From positions 1 through 53,582 of the forward strand of contig JAISUK010000019.1 of the NCBI GenBank assembly GCA_031272075.1: 53,582 bases of DNA, given 5' to 3'. The stretch's first letter is position 1; the number at the start of each line of letters is the position of its first letter. The stretch comes from Dysgonamonadaceae bacterium (GTDB lineage Bacteria; Bacteroidota; Bacteroidia; Bacteroidales; Azobacteroidaceae). Shown piece after piece: positions 8,708 through 17,344 of this stretch. Under the pieces are notes generated by a model that worked only from the letters and a program-made list of their open reading frames with translations, did not search any database and was not told the origin of the DNA. Position numbers and translations under genes: made by a program.

Positions 8708-9793
8708 ATGATCAAGATTGGCATAACGCACGGAGATATCAATGGAGTTTCGTATGAACTGATCTTAAAAGCTTTTTCCGACAGCCGTATCCTGGAGCTT
8801 TTTACTCCGGTGATCTACGGATCGCCCAAAGTGGCGGCGTATCATCGCAAAACCCTGGAATTGCAACAGATCAACATGCACCAGATTGATCGCGCAGAGG
8901 AAATTGCAGCCGGACGAATCAACATGATCAATTGCCTGGCCGACGAAATAAAGGTTGAATTAGGCAAGCCGACCCCCGAATCGACCGAGGCTGCTTTCAT
9001 TTCCTGCGAGCGTGCAATGGCCGACATCCAGCAAGCGAAGATTGACGCATTGGTGACATTACCGACAAACATCGGCGCTCTCCAGCGCAACGGTCAGGTC
9101 TTCACCCGTCATTCCGATTTTCTGGAAGCACGGCTGGGAAAAATAAAAGAATCCCTGTCCATCCTTGTCAATGGTTCGCTGCGGATAGCGCTCGCTACGG
9201 ACGAAATGCCGCTGTCGACTGTCGCTTCAACCCTGTCATCCGATCTGATCTATAAAAAACTCCTCATTTTCAGGAATAGCCTGATACGCGATTTCGCTAT
9301 CACCATGCCGCGAATCGCCGTGCTTGCGTTTAATCCGAATGTCGATTCCAAATCCTTGGGACACGAGGAGAAAGAGATGATTGTTCCGGCCATTGAGCGC
9401 GCTTCCAAAGACAATGTTTATGCTTTAGGTCCTTTTGCTGCCGACACATTTTTCGGTTCGGACAGCTATACCAAGTACGATGGCATCATGGCAATGTATT
9501 ACGATCAAGGGATGCTCCCCTTCAAGACCCTTTCGGTTGAAGATGGCGTATGCTTCTCTGCCGGGTTGCCGGTCATTCACACCATGCCCAACCATGGCCC
9601 TTTCTTCGATCTCGTCGGGAAAAATACAGCTTCGTATGCAGCTTTCCTCAGCGCTACCTACCTGGCCATTGATGTGTACAACAATCGGAAAATTCATCGA
9701 GAAATCACCGCAAACCCTTTGCGGAAGCAGTATGTAGAAAAAGGTTCGGACAACGAAAAACTGGATCTGACAAGCGATAATATCTCGTTATAG
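8708..9793 (+). CDS. pdxA: PdxA-family protein lacking the canonical metal-binding histidines
   Basis: Overall this is a PdxA (4-hydroxythreonine-4-phosphate dehydrogenase, pyridoxal phosphate synthesis), alignable from GITHGDINGVSYE (5-17) to the C-terminus and of normal length for Bacteroidetes (361). The three metal ligands known from the E. coli enzyme (H166, H211, H266) are all replaced: ATDEMPL puts E166 where TTHLPL is usual, NPN puts N211 in place of NPH, and YYDQG puts Y265 in place of YHDQG. The lysine of the usual PxxK motif is also absent (LPTNI, 118-122). The substrate histidine H135 is kept. The reading frame is intact and sits 22 bases after rlmN, a position I recall as normal for pdxA. 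The activity is therefore doubtful or altered. Confidence 0.85.
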   Translation: MIKIGITHGDINGVSYELILKAFSDSRILELFTPVIYGSPKVAAYHRKTLELQQINMHQIDRAEEIAAGRINMINCLADEIKVELGKPTPESTEAAFISCERAMADIQQAKIDALVTLPTNIGALQRNGQVFTRHSDFLEARLGKIKESLSILVNGSLRIALATDEMPLSTVASTLSSDLIYKKLLIFRNSLIRDFAITMPRIAVLAFNPNVDSKSLGHEEKEMIVPAIERASKDNVYALGPFAADTFFGSDSYTKYDGIMAMYYDQGMLPFKTLSVEDGVCFSAGLPVIHTMPNHGPFFDLVGKNTASYAAFLSATYLAIDVYNNRKIHREITANPLRKQYVEKGSDNEKLDLTSDNISL

Positions 9794-9884
9794 CGCATTA
9801 TTACCGAACATTTTAACCAAAACGACCGTTTAAGTTTTTTTAACTGTGATTTTTTTGCGAAAATCAATAATCGCTCATCTTCAA

Positions 9885-9942
9885 TTTGCGAAAATTGCAA
9901 AAAATCGGAATCTGTCGGAATACTTTTTGCAATTTTTGCAAA
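9885..9942. repeat. Imperfect palindrome, 19-base arms
   Basis: Arms 9885-9903 and 9924-9942 pair at 18 of 19 positions around a 20-base loop that contains the short direct repeat CGGAAT twice. It is about 90 bases after the pdxA stop and could be a bidirectional terminator or a protein-binding site. It lacks the GC-rich stem of a strong terminator. Confidence 0.5.
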
Positions 9943-10000
9943 TTTTGAACCCTGTCCGAACGAAAAGTTGCAAAAAATGCGGAAAATGCCAAAATACCCA

Positions 10001-10032
10001 TTTGCACACAAAAAAAACTCCCTTTACATTTG
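10001..10032 (+). promoter_or_regulatory. Bacteroidetes sigma-A-type promoter
   Basis: TTTG at 10001-10004, a 20-base spacer, and TACATTTG at 10025-10032 match the phylum consensus (TTTG, about 19 bases, TAnnTTTG). Transcription would start near 10040, giving either a leader of about 450 bases to the gene at 10491 or a separate small RNA. Confidence 0.6.
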
Positions 10033-10166
10033 CATAGTTGAAAGTCGAAAATGGAATACTGACCATTCAGCGTTCAGTTCTCCGCTTTCAACTAAATATA
10101 GAAGATTAACTTTTTATGTCACTATTAAAATGATGTTGGATTATTATTTTACGAAACGAAATGCCT

Positions 10167-10283
10167 GCCATTACATGGCGGATGAGTGTGCTTCTGCTAC
10201 CATTATATATAATGGTCTTCTTTCAGGCAGAGATTGTATGGGTTATCGCTTGAACCGGGATTCTGAACAAGCAGAATCCCCGG
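10167..10283 (+). other. Hairpin cluster; candidate structured RNA
   Basis: Three inverted repeats occur in 117 bases: GCCAT/ATGGC with a 3-base loop (10167-10179), a perfect 18-bp palindrome centred on TATATA (10199-10216), and a GC-rich stem of 11 pairs with one bulge around an AACAAG loop (10255-10283). No T-run follows, so the last stem is not an ordinary terminator. All lie downstream of the promoter at 10001-10032. Function is unknown. Confidence 0.4.
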
Positions 10284-10490
10284 CTTTGGCATCCCTGAAG
10301 AAATCAATTCGATTTCCTAGTAACGAGATTAAAATGGTAATTATTGATAATCAAATTACCAAAAGTAACTAATTTATGTCAAGAGTTCTATGTAGTTTAA
10401 AAATTAAAATTAAAAAAGAATTATTTACTTTTCCGGAAGTGTCGGAAAAAGAAATAGCTATTTAGTGTCAATAAATTAAATTTTTGTAGT

Positions 10491-13337
10491 ATGAAAACCA
10501 AGTGTTTTATTCTATTATGTGTTAGCGCGATGTTATTTTTCCCATCCCGCGCTCAAGTATTGAAAGCGCCTGCAGCCAGTTTGTCCGGCGCGTTGGTGAT
10601 AACCGGTTCAAACGATAAGAACTGGAAAAAAATCTCCAAGATTCAAGTGGTATTTGGGGCTAGTTTTTCTTCCCCTTATGGAAAAAACATCATACAGATG
10701 TTTGCCAATGACAACGAGTCGCAGTACAATCCACAATTATATACGGTGGATTCGAAAGATCAGAAAAACACAGTGCAGTATGAACTTACCGGTGATTATG
10801 TGATTGAGGTCCCTCTGGGGATAAAAATCATGTCCTCGTCGGATTATTACGGCACCTATTTGCTCACTTTCGAGAATACATTGAAACTGGGGTTGGAATC
10901 GTTGTATCTGATCGACAAAGTAAACGGAAACGCTTACATCGATCTGTTTAAAAATTCGGAATACACTTTCGAGCACAAGGACGGCAACCTGAGCAACCGT
11001 TTTATCCTGCTGGCAGGGAAACAACTGGCGATGCCCGACTACCTCATGGCGGATGCAGGCGTGCAGAATACCATCGATGTGGTGGCCAACGACCACATCG
11101 GGAGTTGTACGGCCGACAGTCCGGGTTCTCTCACCATCAAGGAGTCGCCGACACATGGTTCTGCTGTCGTGCAGGGCGGTACGATACTGAAATACACCCC
11201 GTTGGCGGGATGGTATGGTCTCGACAGTCTGTCGTATCAGCTGGAGAGTTGTGACGGATCGGTCGGATCCGCCAAGGCGTATATCTTGACCCATAAGCCA
11301 TTGGAAGCACAGTATACCGCTTGTCCGGGATCAGATGCTACCCTGGGCTTTAATCACCTCGCCAATGTAGAATATTTCTGGTACGATGCCAGTACGGGCG
11401 GCTCGCCGGTGAAATTCACCTCTTCCGACACCTTGCATATTGTGAAAGGAGATCCGCAGGATATCGGCGTTTGGTGGGCTGAAGCCGTCGCAGACGGCAT
11501 GACTTTCGCACGTGTCCCCGTAACGCTGGAAGCGAGCGATGAATGTGTCACAGCATTGTATTGGAATCCGGCGGCAACCGACAATAATTGGAACAATCCG
11601 GCTAACTGGTTGGATGATTCAGGATTGCCTGCTATGAAAGTGCCGGATTCATTCACTACGGTGCATATTCCGGGCAATGCTTCCGCATTTCCGTCATTGG
11701 ATTACAGTAGCGCTGCGACCTGCGACAATATCATATTCCATTTCGGGGCGGAACTTGCCAAACCGCAATACCTGCATTACAACAAGGCGTTTGTGCAATA
11801 CAATTTCGGTTACTACGATGCCGGACATAACTTGCAATCGTCGTTCGACCCGTATTCGTCAGCACCGATGAAACGTCAACAGTGGTATGCACTTTCGGCG
11901 CCGTTGAAAAAGATCGTTACGGGCGACTTCGCCTTCGGAGGTTATCCCTATACCTGGCAACGCGGATTCCGCTCGTCACGCGATCGCGGTAGCGACGTGA
12001 GCGGCGGATGGTATGATCCGGAAGCGAATGTGGCGCTGGAAATCGGCGCCCGTCAAAATTACGCCATCAGCCTGTATGTGCCGCGCTATGACGCTGGAAC
12101 GACCGGACTGAACGACCAGCGCTATTTGGACAATCTGCATGGAATCATCGAATTGCCATATTTCCAAAATGCGGATGTTGCAGCTGATCACCCGATGCAA
12201 ACTTATAGCGACGGTATAAGCAAGATTCATTATTATGATGCTGCTTTCAATATACTTCCAGATCATTACGACGAGATCGCTCGTGGAGATGAGGCGTATC
12301 GTTTCATCTTTGAAGATAACAACAATAATCCTCAAACGGAATTTTATATCACAGTACCCGTTGTCGACAACGACGGCGATGGACAACCCGACGAAGTAAT
12401 GGTGGCCAACCCGTTTGTCTCCAGTTTCGATTTCATCTCTTTCTTTGAAGCCAACAGCGACAAATTAGAAAATTACTACCGGCTCTACAGCGGCGGATCG
12501 TTCAATGTGTTTATACCAAGTATCGAAAATGCACCGATCGCACCGTTGCAGGCATTTTTCATCAAACCGTCGGGCGCAATCGGCTCGGATGTCCAGTTGT
12601 TGTTCAATGCGGACGAACAATCCATCACCCGCACCGGCGAGAACCAGTTGAAGTCGACCGGTACTGTTGAAACGCAACTTCCGAAGGGTGTCGTGAAGAT
12701 CACTGCCGACAATGGCAGCGGAAGTTCCTGGATATTCATGGATTTTATTCGTCCGACAACCAACAATATTGACCGGATGTTCGCTACCGACGACGAGGGC
12801 GTTCCTCAACTCTATTCGGTGGATGGACTGAACTTTAAGAACACATTGCAATTTGCGCCTAACGGTTCTGAAGTGCGGCTGGGCATTCGCGCCGATGTTG
12901 CAGGTCGGTATCGACTGAGTTTTGAGAATGCACTGAACAGCGGAGTGGAAGCGTTGTATCTGCTCGACAGACAGAATCCGGATGCATTGATCAATTTGTT
13001 TGAAACTGAAACTTACACTTTCGATCATGTACAGGGCGAAGACCTGGCCGACCGTTTCACATTGCTCATCGGAAAACAGGTATCGGGCGTCGAACAACTC
13101 GTTGACGACAGCGACCAAGTTCAGGTTTACGCCGTCGACGATATGTTAAGCGTCGTCTCCAACCAATTGATCGATGCGGTCGACATCTTGAGTATACAAG
13201 GAGTGCGTGTCGCTTCGGCGGAAGCGGTCAATGCGACGCATTTGGAAAAACAATTGACAGTAAAAACAGGCGTTTACCTCGTGAAGGTAACACTCGCTGA
13301 TGGGAAAACATTTGTAGAGAAAATCATCGTAAAATGA
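10491..13337 (+). CDS. Large secreted T9SS cargo protein (paralogue 1)
   Basis: A signal peptide (residues 1-21, ending SRAQ) and a C-terminal type IX sorting domain (about 877-948, with the GVYLVKV strand and the final KIIVK) mark it for outer-membrane secretion and surface attachment. In between lie domain X (about 33-178), an Ig-like segment with VANDH (199-203), a second Ig-like segment (about 275-347), and a long beta-rich region beginning WNPAATDNNW (358-367) that carries the NWL motif of surface proteins. Domain X then appears again (about 733-868) just before the sorting domain: PQLYTVD/PQLYSVD, ESLYLID/EALYLLD, LLAGKQ/LLIGKQ. It is a close paralogue of the next gene but lacks its 314-residue insertion. 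Ligand unknown. A terminator at 13368 separates the two genes. Confidence 0.85.
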   Translation: MKTKCFILLCVSAMLFFPSRAQVLKAPAASLSGALVITGSNDKNWKKISKIQVVFGASFSSPYGKNIIQMFANDNESQYNPQLYTVDSKDQKNTVQYELTGDYVIEVPLGIKIMSSSDYYGTYLLTFENTLKLGLESLYLIDKVNGNAYIDLFKNSEYTFEHKDGNLSNRFILLAGKQLAMPDYLMADAGVQNTIDVVANDHIGSCTADSPGSLTIKESPTHGSAVVQGGTILKYTPLAGWYGLDSLSYQLESCDGSVGSAKAYILTHKPLEAQYTACPGSDATLGFNHLANVEYFWYDASTGGSPVKFTSSDTLHIVKGDPQDIGVWWAEAVADGMTFARVPVTLEASDECVTALYWNPAATDNNWNNPANWLDDSGLPAMKVPDSFTTVHIPGNASAFPSLDYSSAATCDNIIFHFGAELAKPQYLHYNKAFVQYNFGYYDAGHNLQSSFDPYSSAPMKRQQWYALSAPLKKIVTGDFAFGGYPYTWQRGFRSSRDRGSDVSGGWYDPEANVALEIGARQNYAISLYVPRYDAGTTGLNDQRYLDNLHGIIELPYFQNADVAADHPMQTYSDGISKIHYYDAAFNILPDHYDEIARGDEAYRFIFEDNNNNPQTEFYITVPVVDNDGDGQPDEVMVANPFVSSFDFISFFEANSDKLENYYRLYSGGSFNVFIPSIENAPIAPLQAFFIKPSGAIGSDVQLLFNADEQSITRTGENQLKSTGTVETQLPKGVVKITADNGSGSSWIFMDFIRPTTNNIDRMFATDDEGVPQLYSVDGLNFKNTLQFAPNGSEVRLGIRADVAGRYRLSFENALNSGVEALYLLDRQNPDALINLFETETYTFDHVQGEDLADRFTLLIGKQVSGVEQLVDDSDQVQVYAVDDMLSVVSNQLIDAVDILSIQGVRVASAEAVNATHLEKQLTVKTGVYLVKVTLADGKTFVEKIIVK

Positions 13338-13367
13338 TCCAATAAAACAGTTGTTTTCATAAGGTTC

Positions 13368-13409
13368 AATCCGGCGGCACCTCGTTTGTGTCGTCGGATT
13401 GTTTTTTTT
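13368..13409 (+). terminator. Intrinsic terminator after T9SS paralogue 1
   Basis: Arms 13368-13380 and 13388-13400 form 13 continuous pairs (two of them G-U) around a 7-base loop, followed by eight T residues (13402-13409). This is the clearest intrinsic terminator in the window. Confidence 0.85.
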
Positions 13410-13514
13410 GTCCAGCTAAGCGCATTTTACGACCGGCTCGCATGGAAAAGCATAGAAATACACAAAATTTAATAAATAATTTGATAGTATGGTGAAGATT
13501 AAATAAAAATTTTG

Positions 13515-13522
13515 TACCTTTG
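13515..13522 (+). promoter_or_regulatory. -7 box of T9SS paralogue 2
   Basis: TACCTTTG fits TAnnTTTG and lies 17 bases before the ATG at 13540. No good TTTG is found at the expected upstream spacing, so this is a half-supported promoter. The terminator just upstream makes a separate promoter necessary. Confidence 0.45.
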
Positions 13523-13539
13523 AACGAAAATATAGATGT

Positions 13540-16500
13540 ATGAAAACGAAGAGGTTTATTCTTTTGTGTATTGGCACGGTTTTGTTTCTCTCATCGCGTG
13601 CTCAAGTATTGAAAGCGCCTGCAGATTTGGCTTATGGCATCATGTCAATTATTGGCGAGAACGACTACGATTGGGATAAAAATTCTAAGATATTTCTCGA
13701 TTTTATTCACCCCAACTATAAGAACATCAACCAGTTGTTTGCGAACGACAATTCCAGCCAGCGTGTGCCGCAATTGTATACCGTGGATGAAACCGATCAA
13801 AAAAATGCAATGCATTATGTACGTATCGGAGATTATCTGACGCAAATTCCATTGGGTATTAAGACGATGATCGATTATTTTGGCACTTATCGCCTCACTT
13901 TCGATAACGCGCGGAATCTCGGACTCGAATCATTTTATCTTATCGACCAAACAACCGGCATTTCTACCGACTTGTTTCTCAATACGACCTACACCTTCGA
14001 ATATACCGGCGGCGATTTGGGCGCCCGCTTCATCTTGCTGATAGGAAAGCAGATGGTGATGGCCGATTCGCTCACTGTGGCTGCCGATACACCGAATATC
14101 GTGGATGTGCTGGCCAACGATCACCTGGGCACTTGCACTGCCGACAATCCGGGAACTGTTACCATTGAAAATTCTCCGTTGCACGGTACAGTTACGGTGC
14201 TGGCTGACGCTACCCTGAAATATACTCCCAATACGGGTTGGCGCGGTGTCGACAGCCTGGTTTACAAATTGCAAAATTGCCTTGGGATGGCAGGTTCGGC
14301 CAAGGTATATCTCTTGACGCACAAACCATTGGTGAAACGGAATGTGGCTTGTCCGGGCGCGGATGTCACGCTTGGGTTTGAAACCATCTCCGGTGTAGAA
14401 TATTACTGGTACGATGCCCAAACGGGCGGCACGAAGGTAAAAACTACGGCCTCCGATACCTTGCACATCGTGAAAGGCAGTTCGCAGGACATCGGTGTGT
14501 GGTGGGTGGAAGCAGTTGCAGGCGACATCACATTCTCACGCGACCCCATCGCACTGGAAGCGAGTGACGATTGTGGGGCTACTGCTCCTACGGGATGCGC
14601 CGCCACTGGCACCTTGCTCTTCCGTGAAGATTTCGGCGGTAATGAAACGACCGATCCGATTGTATCTTCTACTCCTTATCCCAATAATTCGTATTCTTTC
14701 TGTAGTCAAGGCACTTTCACCGATGTGCAATCCTGCGTGAAGGGGAGCAACCATTACGGCATCAGCAAACTCTCGTTTAATTTCGGAAACGATGCAACCG
14801 GCATTTGGTATAGCGATATCGACGATCATACCTATCCATCCGACGATTCACGCGGCTATTTCATGTTTATCAATGCACGAAACGATGCCTTGCAAATATT
14901 CCAGAAACAAATAGATAACCTCTGCGGCGGTACGGAATTGACATTCTCGGCCTGGATGGTTTCGGCTGTAAAAACAAAAGTTCAATGGGTCGATGTCTCC
15001 AGACTCGTATTCCAACTCGAAGACCTGTCGGGAAATGTGTTAGCGAAATTTTATACCGGTGTGATTCCGGATAGTGATCCGGCTTGGAAACAATACGGGT
15101 TCAAATTCACTGTGCCGGATGGCACCAGTTCTGTAATATGCAGGGTAATCAATGATTGCACGGGCGTTTCGGGTGCGGATTTCATGATTGACGATATCGA
15201 AGTCCGTTTCTGCGCTCCTGCTGTCGATGTTACGCCGGTGACAGGCAATTTCTTCTGTCCTGGAGATAACATCGTTTTAACAGCCGACTACACCGATGAC
15301 GGCACGTTCGCGGCTGGTTATGTCGTGAAATGGCTGTACAGCGCTAGTGGTTCGTTGACATCGTTCGATTCCTGGTCAATCATCGCTTCCGGCGATCGGC
15401 TGGAAACTCCAGGTACGACCGGTTATTACCGCGCGATTGTAGGCACGGAAGACAATTTGTCCGCTCGCCGTTTCAACTGTTGTGCGATTTCCGATCCTAT
15501 CTATCTGGCCTCTTCCAATAAGGCTTTGTATTGGAATCCTGCAGCGACCAATAACAACTGGAATGATCCGGACAATTGGTTGGATGCTTCAGGTCAACCG
15601 GCTCATCTCGTGCCCGGTTCTTGCAGCACGGCGCATATTCCGGGTAATGCCGCTACTTTCCCCGCACTGGACGAGAGCAGTTCGCCGCGAGGCGTTTACG
15701 GCGATCCTACTTGCGATACCATCGTCTTTCATTTCGGGGCTGAAATCGCCAAACCACAATATCTGCATTATGACAAAGCCCTTGTACAATACAATTTCGG
15801 CTACTACAACGATGCACATGTGTTGCAAACCACGTATGATGCACATTCGGCAATCCCGATGAAACGTCAGCAGTGGTATGCGCTGGCTGCACCGCTGAAG
15901 AAAATCGTTACGGGCGACTTCTCTTTCGGAGGCTATCCCTACACCTGGCAGCGTGGATTCAAAACGTCGCGCGACCGTTCGAGCGACTTGAGCGGCAGTT
16001 GGTATGATCCTGAAGCAAACGTGGCATTGGAAATCGGTGCACGCCAGAATTATGCCATCAGCCTGTATATTCCGGAATACAACGCAGCGACCACCGGAGT
16101 GAACGACCATCACCATCTGGACAACTTACATGGAATCATCGAATTGCCCTATTTTGAAAATGCACGCATTGCCGCTGACCATCCGATGCACAGTTATAGC
16201 GGCGGTGTAAGCCGGATTCATTATTATGACATCAACTTCCAGAAGATAGAAGATATGTTCGACAATATTACACGAGGGAATGAAGCATATCGGTTTATCT
16301 TTGAAAATGAATCCAACCAGCCTCAGACAAATTTTCAGGTCACGATTCCTGTGGTAGACGATGGTAACGGCGATCCCCAAGAAGTGATGGTTGCCAACCC
16401 GTTTATCTCCAGTTTCGATTTCGCGGCTTTCTATGCAGCCAACAGCAGCAAGGTGGAAGAATGGTACCGCTTATACAGTAATGGGGCGTTTAATACGTAT

Positions 16501-17328
16501 ATTCCTTCGATTGACCCAGCCCCGATTGCTCCGATGCAAGCATTTTTCATCAAACCCAAAGGTACTCTCGGCTCAGACATTCAGCTGACGTTCAATGCCG
16601 ATAATCAGTCCGTCAACCGTACTATTCCGTTACAGTTGAAATCTACCTGTGAGACGGGAGCATTGCCGAAAGGCGTCCTGAAAATTTGTGCAAGCAACAA
16701 TGATGGAAGCACTTGGATTATTATGGATTTTGTCCGTCCTGCAACCGCCAATATCAATCGAATGTTTGCTACGGATAAAGAAAATGCGCCTCGTGTTCCG
16801 CAACTCTATTCGGTAGATGAACTGAACTATAAGAATACACTGCAATTTGCCCCGAACGGGTCGGAAGTGCCGCTGGGCATTCGCACCGGTTCTGCCGGTC
16901 ATTTTCAGTTGAGTTTCGAAAATGCCCTGAATAGCGGGGTAGAATCGTTGTACCTGCGCGATAAAAGGAATCCGCAGACTTTGGTCAACTTGTTTACGAC
17001 CGATACCTATCGTTTCGATTGCGATGATGCCGAAGATTTGGCTGACCGCTTTACGTTGCTTGTAGGTAAACAGGCGGTGGGTGTCGATCAACTTGCCGAG
17101 ACCGGTGATCTTCGTGTTTATCTGGCAGGAAATATGCTGAGCGTCGTGTCCAATCAATTGATCGGTTCGGTCGGCATCTTGAGCATACATGGTGTGCAAG
17201 TGATTGCTGCCGAAACGGTCAATGCTTCGCATTTTGAAAAGCAACTCACCTTGCCCAAAGGCGTGTATCTCGTGAAAGTGAAACTTGCCGATGGAAAAAC
17301 ATTTGTAGAAAAGATCATCGTAAGGTGA
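13540..17328 (+). CDS. Large secreted T9SS cargo protein (paralogue 2)
   Basis: This 1262-residue protein is built like the preceding gene: signal peptide ending SRAQ, domain X, two Ig-like segments, beta-rich region starting WNPAATNNNW, domain X again, and a T9SS sorting domain ending KIIVR. The difference is an insertion of about 314 residues (roughly bases 14575-15525). The insertion starts with FREDFGGN and has the lectin-like pattern GYFMFINA ... LCGGTELTFSAW common in surface proteins of this phylum, then a cysteine-flanked Ig-like module (CPGDNIVLTA). Both genes open almost identically (MKTK-FILLC). It ends 16 bases from the convergent gene nnr. It is probably a surface adhesin or matrix protein; ligand unknown. 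Confidence 0.85.
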   Translation: MKTKRFILLCIGTVLFLSSRAQVLKAPADLAYGIMSIIGENDYDWDKNSKIFLDFIHPNYKNINQLFANDNSSQRVPQLYTVDETDQKNAMHYVRIGDYLTQIPLGIKTMIDYFGTYRLTFDNARNLGLESFYLIDQTTGISTDLFLNTTYTFEYTGGDLGARFILLIGKQMVMADSLTVAADTPNIVDVLANDHLGTCTADNPGTVTIENSPLHGTVTVLADATLKYTPNTGWRGVDSLVYKLQNCLGMAGSAKVYLLTHKPLVKRNVACPGADVTLGFETISGVEYYWYDAQTGGTKVKTTASDTLHIVKGSSQDIGVWWVEAVAGDITFSRDPIALEASDDCGATAPTGCAATGTLLFREDFGGNETTDPIVSSTPYPNNSYSFCSQGTFTDVQSCVKGSNHYGISKLSFNFGNDATGIWYSDIDDHTYPSDDSRGYFMFINARNDALQIFQKQIDNLCGGTELTFSAWMVSAVKTKVQWVDVSRLVFQLEDLSGNVLAKFYTGVIPDSDPAWKQYGFKFTVPDGTSSVICRVINDCTGVSGADFMIDDIEVRFCAPAVDVTPVTGNFFCPGDNIVLTADYTDDGTFAAGYVVKWLYSASGSLTSFDSWSIIASGDRLETPGTTGYYRAIVGTEDNLSARRFNCCAISDPIYLASSNKALYWNPAATNNNWNDPDNWLDASGQPAHLVPGSCSTAHIPGNAATFPALDESSSPRGVYGDPTCDTIVFHFGAEIAKPQYLHYDKALVQYNFGYYNDAHVLQTTYDAHSAIPMKRQQWYALAAPLKKIVTGDFSFGGYPYTWQRGFKTSRDRSSDLSGSWYDPEANVALEIGARQNYAISLYIPEYNAATTGVNDHHHLDNLHGIIELPYFENARIAADHPMHSYSGGVSRIHYYDINFQKIEDMFDNITRGNEAYRFIFENESNQPQTNFQVTIPVVDDGNGDPQEVMVANPFISSFDFAAFYAANSSKVEEWYRLYSNGAFNTYIPSIDPAPIAPMQAFFIKPKGTLGSDIQLTFNADNQSVNRTIPLQLKSTCETGALPKGVLKICASNNDGSTWIIMDFVRPATANINRMFATDKENAPRVPQLYSVDELNYKNTLQFAPNGSEVPLGIRTGSAGHFQLSFENALNSGVESLYLRDKRNPQTLVNLFTTDTYRFDCDDAEDLADRFTLLVGKQAVGVDQLAETGDLRVYLAGNMLSVVSNQLIGSVGILSIHGVQVIAAETVNASHFEKQLTLPKGVYLVKVKLADGKTFVEKIIVR

Positions 17329-17344
17329 TCTTTGCCGGTCATCC

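Larger units (their letters stand above)
9794..10490 (+). other. 697-base gene-poor region upstream of the first T9SS cargo gene
   Basis: This AT-rich stretch holds a 19-bp imperfect palindrome (9885-9942), a good promoter (10001-10032) and a cluster of hairpins (10167-10283), listed separately. A reading frame at 9968-10372 is open, and its last 81 codons (from ATG 10130) could encode a small protein. It resembles nothing I know, and the hairpins lie inside it, so I do not call it a gene. The last 50 bases are the A/T-rich untranslated leader of the gene at 10491. Confidence 0.6.

Noticed and set aside
9968-10372. 134-codon frame in the gap after pdxA
   Set aside because: Its first part contains a promoter and its second part several hairpins; no similarity or codon pattern supports it. 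The last 81 codons remain a weak possibility.
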